A stretch of 64,000 nt of DNA. Origin: Gibbula magus. Its lineage: Eukaryota; Mollusca; Gastropoda; Trochida; Trochidae. Positions 53,982 through 64,000 of the stretch are shown in pieces; the stretch's first letter is position 1, and each line of letters starts with the position of its first letter. The stretch spans positions 68,280,075 through 68,344,074 of the forward strand of contig OW388294.1 of the NCBI GenBank assembly GCA_936450465.1, given 5' to 3'. Below the pieces are notes generated by a model, which was given only the letters and a program-made list of their open reading frames with translations, did not search any database and was not told the origin of the DNA. Position numbers and translations under genes: made by a program.

Positions 53982-54967
53982 TTAAGATCCAATGCGAATA
54001 GAGCAAATGAGCTACGTGTAAGCCGAGTATCGCTATTACTGCCTGTGGACTGAAAAGTTGTCATGTTATTGATTACACCGCATGAGTGTTTCATATGCAG
54101 TCAGTTAGATTGAGGCGTTGTTGTAGCGTTATTTACAACACCGAGCTTGGCGTCGGAGTACCTGTCACTGATAGCAACGCTCATGTGGTTCTTCAACATG
54201 ATTGAATGACTATGTCACCCTCACCGACGTAGGCATGCACAATCGTATGCCCTGCTCTAAATCTTCAGTGCACTTGCGTGTATGTTTTGGCATTTACATA
54301 TTTACATGTATAGATTCACCTTTCAATGCAGACGGTTTAATACCTTACAAAGACGTATGTTGAGTCTTGATACATTTGTAACTAGTTTTTTTGGTTTATT
54401 TAGGTGCATGTTTGTGTTGATAGCAAGGTACACTGTCGTTCAAAAGAAACTTCCCACATTAAAAATTCTGGTCATGCAATGAACTTTTACAAACATTTAC
54501 CCCATCTTTTTTCAAAACTTCATTTTTTGATTGATTGTATTGTTGAAATGAATGGAAAAACCAATGACATATTCTAAAAACGTATCGGAGTTTGTGTTTT
54601 TTTGTCAGCCTCGAAATTGAGTGGGCCGTTTCGTTTGAACGCAAGTATACAAAATTAGTTTTATGGAATGTATTTTGACTGTCATTGTGTCTTTCAAATC
54701 AACAGTTTTGAAATCAACGACAGACATGTTCACTCAAAAACGCAGATCAATAAATCAGAATAAAACGTATATCAAAATCTTTGAGAAATTCAAACAAATG
54801 TCCTATGATAGAAAGATATCCTTTATTTCATCTAGTGATTGAGTATACAATGTATATAATATGCTACATGTATATTGACAGGTTAATACAGACAATGACA
54901 TCTTATTACATTTACATTTCATGCACAGATTCATCTCCATTGGTTAAAAGTTGTACATATGTGAAAT

Positions 54968-55410
54968 ATAATAATAATAATAATAATAATAATGAGGATA
55001 CTTATATCGCGCTGAACTCCACAACACAAAGGGCCATGCTCAAAGCTCTACACACATTATTACCCTGGTGTAAGGACCAACATCGTTCCTTTTTCATTCT
55101 CAACTCCCGTTGGAGTATGCAACCTGGGCTGCCAATTAAGGCGCTCGAAGGTTATCTGTCACATTGCCTGCACTTCCAAACCAGCTACTCAATTGTACTG
55201 CTGAGTGAACAGAGGCACATTTCGAATAAAGTCCCTTGCCCAAGGTGACACCACGAGCCTCTCAACTCATGTCTCAGTGTTGGGCAGGGAATCACCCTTC
55301 AAACTCTCAGTTTTCATTCAGCAATGAGGCGGGTAACCCACTCATCCAGCGAGCCATGCCCGTTGTTGCTGAACTTAACTGATAGCGGTCGACTTTGCTA
55401 TGCACAGGAC
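54968..55410 (-). mobile_element. Probable SINE/LINE 3' end with ATT tail
   Basis: (AAT)n at 54968-54993 followed by GAGGATACTTATATCGCGCT. In minus sense this is a GCGCGATATAAGTATCCTC end with an (ATT)n tail, like the tail at 52195. The body is moderately GC-rich and has no coding motif that I recognise. Confidence 0.45.
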
Positions 55411-57735
55411 CACGTGCCACCAACAAATATACAATTAAACCATACATTATGTTCAAGGGAAATGTAGTAGTTAATAGCTTATCATTAAACCTTATTTCAT
55501 TCTATTTGCACAACAGTATACACGTTTCCTTTTCCGCTGAAATCATAATTATAAACAAGATTGGTGAACTGATAGCACTCATCAAAGTTTCGAAGTCTTC
55601 TACGAAATGTGCGACTGCGCTTGCTCAGACTCGTAGTGGCCTAGGTTGTCTTGTATTGACCCTACTGTATTGATGCCATACGATTGTTAGTAAATTAATA
55701 ATAAGGATTGTAACTATTTAATGATCACTCTTGATCATTAAGTGACTATAATACAAAGGGAAAACTAGTTGAGACTAGAGTAACCCAACACCAGATACAC
55801 TAATTAATCATCAACAATCATAACAATCATTTAATAACGTGCATCTTCTCCCCTCCGAGGTAACTAACTTCATTTTCTTTCTCTCTTTCATTAGTCTCTC
55901 TTATATATCGATCCCTTTTCTCGGCTAGAATCCCGATTGGTTACATCGTAAGTTAGTTGTGCAATCACAGACTTTGTTCAAAACTTTGCATTCCGTAACT
56001 GTTGAAATGACTACAGTTGCTTCATCTGTGCGATGCGCACATACTGTTTACAAGACAAAATTCAAATGTAAAACGATGTCTGATAGGACAAAAATAAGGG
56101 CGTTACTAGTGTTGCAAACTTACACCACCAGGGGATTGTGCGAGAATAGTGAGTATCGCCTGTATGCAACAGGAGATACTACAGGAAACCTGAAGGGAGT
56201 AACCTTTATGGAAAGAGAATGAAAAACGTGTGGAAATGACAGAAGATACTTCATGGCGCCCCTGACAATTCGTAAGTTACCGAACAAGGAATGCATAGTT
56301 TTGTTCCCTTGGAGATGTTATCCTTTTTAACAAATAAAGCTACATATAAGTATGGGGTGTCTATTGGTAAATAACAAATAATAAAATTATATGTATATAC
56401 AACATGGATATTGAAACAATTATGACATGGCATAAATATAAGTGATGAAATATAAGAGCATTTAGGCATTTTCACATATTTAACAATGGATAAAACATTG
56501 ACATGTCACATATGAAAGGATAAAACAGAATTCGCTAAATAAAAATGTACAAAATATGGCCTCAAACACGAAAAGATCAACATCACATCAACGTTTCACA
56601 TCTTTTAGTTTCAATATATTCATTAACTTGAGATAATTGAGATAATTTCGAAGGAAGTCTTTATGGAATTAGAAAAATATGGATACACATAATGCAGAAA
56701 TTGCTTATGGATACCCCCCTCTCTCAGTTTTTGCATTGCCGCTCAGTGTTTTGGAACATGGTTTGTTAATACTCTGCATTTCTAACATAAGTATGATGTT
56801 CTCAGCATTATCTCCCCTGTCGTTTGGTAGGGTCACGTGACGACGCTGTAGCAGACAACTTCCTAGTTACCCACGTGATGTGGAAAACTGAAGTAAAAAA
56901 TGGACTTCACGCTTTTTGTGAAACAGGTTTGAAATCAGATAGAAAGTTACAGAAAACATCGGGGTTACCTAGGAGAATCATCACATAAACGTATTGTCAG
57001 ATTTCAAGTTGCAGTGAGTTTCTAGCGCAAGCCAAAATCAGTTTTCGCTGTCTGTGATAACATGGATGCGATTGGAAACTTAGGTTTAATGCCTTTCTGA
57101 AAATTACAGGTCGCATTGATTAGCGGAAGTGCTATAAGCTTTTACAAGTGGGTGTGCGGGATTGAAATAGTGGATAAGGTGGATATTTGTTTGTTATACA
57201 ACAAGACTATGACTCTGTTTGCACATACGCACACATGAAAAATTAATTTCGTGACATTACATGCAAGGTTTATTTTTTTCCCGTTTCACCAGATCTGATA
57301 TGTTACTTTTTTTAGTTTACAAAACACACATGTGAATTAAAGAGCATCAGCAGTAATACTTGATTGGTTTATTTGTTTTCTTTTGCCGACTACAAACACT
57401 GATGTTTATTCCTGGCAATAACTGGAACTTGCATATCTACAATTCACACTTTTAATTCACAGAGCGTTATGAAGGCATTACTATAATGTCACTTTAAAAA
57501 AATCTAGTCTTTTTCTTCTATATCTAACTCTGGAGTCTGTTCAGATGTACATGTATTGCTATAGTCTGTCTCAATATCAATAGAAACATACTCAACCGCA
57601 TAGGAAATATCACCATACAAAATAAAAGATATTTCAATCCAAAGTGATCAATAAGACTGAAACAGAGATACACCATGTCTTCAGAAGCCAATTAAACTCA
57701 CATTGAATTTGAAATGATAAACTGGACACATGAAC
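55410..57735. other. Intergenic flank downstream of gene copy 2
   Basis: 56430-56700 resembles 590-880 (GTGATGAAATA, TTTTCACACATTT, CAATGACATCT and GAAGTCTTTATGGAA blocks in the same order). Near 56840-56940 two CACGTG E-boxes precede a short ATG frame (MDFTLFVKQ) ending at a GT, but no continuation is seen. Confidence 0.4.
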
Positions 57736-57737
57736 GG

Positions 57738-58050
57738 AACGTGACGTCATTCCTGAACCTGACCGACGGTGACGTCATATTTGAACCTGACCCACGGTGA
57801 CGTCATTCTTGAACCTGACCCACTGTGACGTCATTCCTGAACCTGACCCACGGTGACGTTATTCTTGAATCCGACTCAAGGTGACGTCATTCCTGAAGCC
57901 GACTCACGGTGACGTCATTCTTGAACCTGACTCACGATGACGTCATCCCTTAACATTAATTACGGTGACGTCATTCCTGGACATCACTCACGGTGACGTC
58001 ATTCCTCAACCTGACTCACGATGACGTCATACCTGAACCTGACTCACGGT
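57738..58050. repeat. 28-bp minisatellite with TGACGTCA (copy 2, 3' UTR)
   Basis: About 11 units of the same 28-bp repeat as at 7620-8245 (GACGTCATTCCTGAACCTGA), most with a perfect TGACGTCA. It follows the terminal-exon acceptor of gene copy 2. Confidence 0.85.
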
Positions 58051-58893
58051 GACTTCCCCATCTCATTCTGAAAGAGACATTGCTATTTGTTAATACTTTT
58101 TGACAGTGGCAGTTACATACATACGTCCCTAATTCACAATGTAACGTTTAGGAAGAATAAAGTTCGTTCTTTAGTGATATAAGGTAAGAGGTCTAAATGA
58201 AGTAATGCAGAGTAAAATATCCAAAGTGACGTTAATGAAAATTTACATTGGTTTCTAATGTCCATGAAGATGTATCGCTTCCAGAAATACATTAGGTCTT
58301 ACATAGGATTCATTGAATTATCCTTTTATATATCACAATGATATAGATTTGTATGTATACCCCATTGCAATAATGTTGTAATGTTCACATTGATAAAAAC
58401 GTAGGTGTGTTAGCCATGTCAGGTGTATTCTGTAAATCAACACAGCTACATATTTTAAATACATCAACAGTTTTCTGATACAACTTAACTTATAGCAATT
58501 ACTTGATTATCGAGATTCAATATAAAAACATCATGACGTGTAATACCAATCATGTAAATCCAAATAAAAGAAGGTAAACCAATTCTATAATATAATGTGA
58601 ATTGGTATCTTATGTTGTAACTTTGTAACGTTGTAACGTTTCTGAGTTTGGTTCACATAGTTCAGTACATGTTCATAACAAGCTGAAACGTTGGCACCAT
58701 GGTGTTCCTAACTGTGTTTGGTAAAATGTGTTCTGTGATTCTACATGCGACATCATTCAGTAGAAGTTATACTTCGTTATAATTCAATAACTTGTTTTGA
58801 AAACAGTTGGACGCCATTGATTGTCAGTTTATCTGCAATCGATTTAACTGTCGAAAATATATGTACTGTCTTAATAGATAAATATTTAATAAC

Positions 58894-58929
58894 CTCTCTG
58901 AAACAGCTTCAGTCGATCCGATACAATTC
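58894..58929 (-). CDS. Penultimate exon, gene copy 2
   Basis: Acceptor TTTAATTTCAG, donor GTTATT, 36 nt, phase 1 to 1, peptide IVSDRLKLFQR. The next exon begins at 58062 after AATGTCTCTTTCAG and gives GAA TGA, an immediate stop. Confidence 0.5.
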
Positions 58930-59190
58930 CTGAAATTAAACATATGACGTTTATAAATATGGTAATTGGTAATGAATAAATTACGTTTTAGGTAAGGAAT
59001 TTTAATCCTCATTAGTAAATATATTTCTGGAAAAATTTGACATGAGAACAAGAGAAATGTATTCTTTATATCTATTCAATACAAATTTAATTTTGTAAAG
59101 ATACTTTTAACTAGATGATCATTGAAAATGGTGTAACGATATTGTTTTAAATAAGAAATTATGAATCCGATAGTGAAATATTTGACAAAC

Positions 59191-59235
59191 CTTCAGGTGG
59201 ACGGTTGTTTCTGTTTTCAAACTTCGGTGGTATAC
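59191..59235 (-). CDS. Class A mini-exon, gene copy 2
   Basis: 45 nt, acceptor CTTTAAG, donor GTTTGT, peptide IPPKFENRNNRPPE. Marks a second copy of the gene, whose 5' part is off the right edge. Confidence 0.55.
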
Positions 59236-59871
59236 CTTAAAGAAAAATGTACATGAGGAGTAAGAACAATACATACTGTATATATGGGTAAAAACAATGG
59301 GCAATATCACTTTTGATACATGTCAGAACATTCACAATTTTAAAGGAAATTGTGATATCTGAATTATCTGATAAGGAACATAAATAAATTATGTTTAAAA
59401 AAATATTGAAATCAATGTGAAATTATGAATATGAAAAAGTGTGTTAGGTCTTCTCAAAGTAATATTTTCCGACACAACCTCTGTTTCAATACATACTATT
59501 AAGATTTATCAGACTCGTGATGTGATAGGTCACTGATGATTCATAGTTGTTGCATCCTAAAGACTTTTTAATTCTAAATGCTAATGGAAATATTGCTCAA
59601 AGGAAAAATGAGGTTAATATTTGACCATCATGATATACATTCAATTTAAGCTGAAAAACACTGTCTTTCGTCTACAACATCTTCTCTGCTTTCTACACGA
59701 AAAATATAACATTTCCGTTTATTTCAATATTGTTTTCTAAAACAGGTGAACAATTATATATAGTAAGGTAATCAATTAACCGTTACTTTCTCTACAGGAA
59801 CAATATAATCACTTAAGTGCGTGTGAGTGTGTGTATTTTTGTGTTGTAGAAATAGATAAATATATAATAAC

Positions 59872-59907
59872 CTTTCTCAACCTTCTTCCAGAAACCTTTG
59901 ACTAACC
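59872..59907 (-). CDS. Class C small exon, gene copy 2
   Basis: 36 nt, acceptor TTTAATTCAG, donor GTTATT, phase 1 to 1, peptide LVKGFWKKVEK. Similar flanks and size to the exon at 58894-58929. Confidence 0.45.
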
Positions 59908-60050
59908 CTGAATTAAAACATATCAATAAATCTTTAGTTGAATGAAAAACAAAGTAAAACATAGTAATAGGGGTTCACCGAAAATTTTTCATTTCTTTAC
60001 CGCACGTAAAAATACGACGTCACGGAAGTTTTGACCGGTTTAAGCGTAAC

Positions 60051-60108
60051 TTTGACGACTTGACAGATGTTTCCTCTGGACGTAAAGGTATTTCCTCGTG
60101 AGTTGTGC
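60051..60108 (-). CDS. Class B-like mini-exon, gene copy 2 (donor uncertain)
   Basis: Acceptor TTAAAG, peptide TTHEEIPLRPEETSVKSS. The nearest GT gives 58 nt, which breaks phase; other GTs nearby leave other phases. Exon end unresolved. Confidence 0.4.
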
Positions 60109-60552
60109 CTTTAATGAGAGTTCTATGTGAATAAATATTGATAGTTTATCAAAAGATAATTTGTTGAAATAGAAAGGACACTGAATGGCTATAATTCTGA
60201 AGCAAAATATCAACATAAAGCTGATATGGTTGGTGATTTTATATTCTACCATTTTAAGAAACCATTGATTACTCAAATCTACAATGTTTCAATAATTGAG
60301 TTTTTAATATGAATTAAACACGAGAGCATGCATGCATTGAAGTGCTGCAATTCTGACGCAAAGTATCAACATATAGGTCATGTTTTTTGTGAATCGATGT
60401 TCTGCCATTGTTTACTCAAACCTAAAATGTTTCTAAAATTGTAGTTAAAATATGATATTAAACACGAGAGCGTAATCTATTAAAATAAGATGCGTTTATG
60501 AAGATATAATAAAAAAGGTTTTCATCTATTGTTAGAAAATACAATAACAAAC

Positions 60553-60597
60553 CTTCAGGTGGACGGCAGTCTCTTGTATCAAACGTTGGTTGTGTAC
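60553..60597 (-). CDS. Class A mini-exon, gene copy 2
   Basis: 45 nt, acceptor CTTAAAG, donor GTTTGT, peptide TQPTFDTRDCRPPE. Confidence 0.55.
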
Positions 60598-60719
60598 CTT
60601 TAAGAATAGCGTACATTGATGATAAGAAAGATACATGTGCATACTGTTTATATGTGAAAGACACAGGGCAATATAAGTTATGATAGAGTCTGCTTTCTGA
60701 CAAATTCTACAACACACGA

Positions 60720-62787
60720 AAAGTCATTATGAAAGAAATTGTAACATCTGAATTACCTGATTATGAAACATCTACAAATCATACTTATAGAAATAGTGGC
60801 ATCAATATGAAACTATTTAGTAAGTGTGACAGTTCTATTCAATATACAGTGCCGGACAAAAGTCACTTCCCTTGTGTTGCAGCTTGATAGCGAAAATACT
60901 GCACCATTATCGCAACGGGAATGCAGTCAGATCGCAGGACTGGCCCGTGATTTCTGCGCTACTATCGCAGTAAAAGAGTGGGAGAGTTGCATTACGGGTC
61001 GACTGAGCGGTTCAGTGGCTACCGGGAGGGCGGGGCTTACATGTACGCGCTCGTGATTGCTGCGATCAATTCTATTGCGACCATAATTGATGTGTTCTCT
61101 GTGCCGTAATGAAGATTGCGTGAGTAAACTACAGATATACATGTAATGGTATTTATCTTAATAACGAAATTATTGTTATTTAATTACGGAACTCAAAAGT
61201 CCTACATGTACACATGTCCGATTCTGTAACAGGGTGAGACAAGTTTGTAATAAACTAATTTTCTTATTCCCCGTTAATGTTAGGATGAACGTGATTGGAG
61301 AGAATAGCAGTCCTGTGCATCCACTAGTAATTGTACTGGGGAATTTACTTCATAAAAAGTCTGATTGTTACCGTCCGCATAATACTGTACTTAGAATAAT
61401 ATTCAAATACTTAGTGTGTAAAACATTGTGTAGTGTTCTTTATTGTTGTTGTAAAAGTTAACTACTTGAACATGATTATGGTTATATGTTGGTGTTTGTG
61501 TGATATGGTGTTGTGGGTCAGTCGATCTGAGCAATGACATGTTTTGTTTATGTATACGAGCGGAGAAACGTACATGTGCATGTTCCCTATTCCCAGAAGC
61601 CGGGCTTGTAACACAGATAAAATCCTTGAATGATGTATATTGTTTGTATATGGGATTAAAAGTGGGTAAATTCAGAACTTAGTTCATTTTGATAATCAAG
61701 AAACTAAATGACGATTGATTTACAAGATGATGTAGTATGCTGAAAACTGAATTACAATTTATTGTGTTAATTTAAAATTGTATAAACATATAGAACCGAC
61801 GGATGGATGAATGGGCGATATCAATTATTGTGTTCAACTGTACTCACTATCGATGATATAATCACAAAACATCCCAGAAACCATAACCATCCTCCAGTGA
61901 AGAATAGTATACACTAATATTGATTCATATGCAATTCTTTTTTATTTCAATTAACATATGTATCGACACATACATGTATGCATGTCTATAGTATATATAG
62001 ATATTACTGTACATTATAAAGAGTTACATGTATGATGTTTAACATTGGCATTATGAGCATGTATATATGTACACGTAAAATGAATTTCGATAGAAGCATA
62101 TTAAAAACATCAACATATACATTGCATTTTATGAATAAAATGTGAATTTGGGTTTATATTCACATAGTCCCTATAACCTTGATCTAAATTGGATACACAA
62201 TAAGTTCTGCGTGAGTTTAGATTATATTATTTTAATACACAGCTGACATGGCTATTTTTAAAACGATGTTTTGTATTTACATAATGTAGCCTGGCATGTT
62301 GTGTTTTTGACATTTGATTTTTTTCGAACAGCATTAAAAAGGCCGATTCTTAATATCATTGAATAGTATTAATTTAGTATAAGAGTGTACCTATATTTCG
62401 CTCACAGAGCACTGCGTGTAAACGAATAAAGAATGAATCACTAGTGTAGCCTTTGGGTAATGCTGACGAATTGGGGCTAGAAGAATGGGAGTTTAGGTAG
62501 CATACGTGATTGTTGCTTTGGGAAAGAAAAACGAGATACATGCTGATTGATAACTATTCTTTTTATCTGTAATACAAGTTTAAAGACCAGTAACTGTGTA
62601 GTGAAGTTGAGATCCTTGTCTTTCCATGATGTATTCACAATTCAAGTGCGACATGTATCTAATCATGTATATTAAACAACTGGAGGATGCAATTACATTT
62701 CAATTCGAATATCAACGTTAAGGAAGTACATGTACATATATTGTCGGTACGACGTTAAAGAACATGCCAATCAAAAGAATTTCAAGT
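60720..62787. other. Intron or intergenic, gene copy 2
   Basis: A GC-richer stretch at 60850-61110 starts with TACAGTGCCGGACAAAAGTC, like a Tc1/mariner end. The rest is AT-rich with no supported coding sequence. Confidence 0.35.
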
Positions 62788-63334
<547 letters not shown>

Positions 63335-64000
63335 CCGAGACAGTTGGCACATGATTCAACAGTAAATAATGTATGAGCCGCCAAAGGACTACACGAGCCG
63401 AATACACTAATGTGACATAAAAAGTTATTGAGTAATTGAAAGTATTAAAATGGTATAACATATTAATTAAAATAATGTGCATACACAGACATCCTCACCA
63501 AACGTTACATACTCATTCAGTCACTCACATTGTCATGCCCAGTCATACATACACTAGCACCCTTACGACACCCCATCCGTCCATATACATGTATATGTAA
63601 ATTTGTCTCCATTGCAGTGAATAAACCGATATCATAAACTGATCAGCGGGTGACGCGTACTTTTCTAAACCCACGCCTATGTTACGTAATCCATCCGGTA
63701 TATCATTTATCGCAAACGACTGAATGCACGTTTTCAATACACAACCAGTCCCTTTTTTAAGCAGTTTGCATATTCGCCTTCGTTATGTCTCGACGGTTAA
63801 GTCTCGCTCCATTTGTTTTTGTGGATACTAGTCATATATTTAAAACCTGTAATATGTGTCTCATAAGCATTTACTTTTAAATTGTCTTTTATATTGTACA
63901 GTGAGTTTATGCGCGACACTTTAATAAACTATTTATCCCTCTATCTCTCTGTAACAAGTAATGAATTAGAGTTAATTTGATTTTCCAATAGTGTGTGATA
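63335..64000. other. Right edge, nothing identified
   Basis: No coding, RNA or repeat structure that I can support beyond the microsatellite. Confidence 0.4.

Noticed and set aside
55718..55742. Small palindrome TAATGATCA...TGATCATTA
   Set aside because: Only about 10 bp per arm in AT-rich DNA; expected by chance and without terminator or operator context.
56840..56940. Possible first exon (MDFTLFVKQ) after CACGTG boxes
   Set aside because: No downstream exon, acceptor or conserved peptide could be found.
58745..58933. 62-codon plus frame overlapping the copy 2 penultimate exon
   Set aside because: It is antisense to a splice-supported exon and has no motif.

Overview
The window is AT-rich, intron-rich eukaryotic DNA, most likely from a mollusc and probably a bivalve. 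The reasons are an EGF-rich scavenger-type receptor gene, an ACTC-tailed LINE 3' end beside a 'GTTTAACGCCGCT' segment of a kind I recall from molluscan genomes, several MITEs, and a decayed TIR transposon that looks like the Academ superfamily. The species assignment is inference only.

Main content: one large minus-strand gene runs from about 50227 (ATG) down to about 8225 (stop). Its 5' part has a signal-peptide exon, two EGF-like exons and a transmembrane exon. The rest is a roughly 35-kb array (43.5 to 8.9 kb) of tiny exons in two alternating classes: class A, 45 nt, with a PxLETRDSHPVE-like peptide, and class B, 60-69 nt, with an EEtxxLxxEDTSASPAERK-like peptide. About 26 look intact. Each is a multiple of 3 nt and fits phase 1 to phase 1, so any subset can be spliced in frame. 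Together they could add about 490 residues of charged, Ser/Thr/Glu/Pro-rich sequence after the membrane segment. The array grew by repeated tandem duplication: two copies of a ~2.5-kb unit, about four of a 1371-bp unit, and four of a 3011-bp unit that carries a GC-rich 127-bp intronic satellite. The 1371-bp units have damaged splice sites; the 3011-bp units mostly keep theirs.

A second copy of the gene lies to the right. Its last exons are at 58.9-60.6 kb on the same strand and its 5' part is beyond the window. In both copies the last exon opens into a 28-bp minisatellite carrying the TGACGTCA palindrome (7.62-8.25 kb and 57.74-58.05 kb). The downstream flanks also resemble each other (0.3-0.9 kb versus 53.1 and 56.4-56.7 kb), so the locus looks like a head-to-tail duplication with a period near 50 kb.

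Insertions in the array: a 5.8-kb element with 12-bp TIRs and a TTG target duplication (13310-19104), whose broken ORF has a transposase-like part and a C-terminal XPG/FEN1-like nuclease signature; a 5'-truncated LINE with an intact 993-codon ORF and a 10-bp target duplication (34038-37245); and an older LINE 3' fragment (9000-10198). Outside it: a 2.9-kb TIR element (3704-6643) with splice-like signals, several MITEs and hairpins, other retroelement tails, a G/C-homopolymer-rich promoter region near 50.4-50.8 kb, and a ~550-bp GA microsatellite. The remainder shows no supportable genes.
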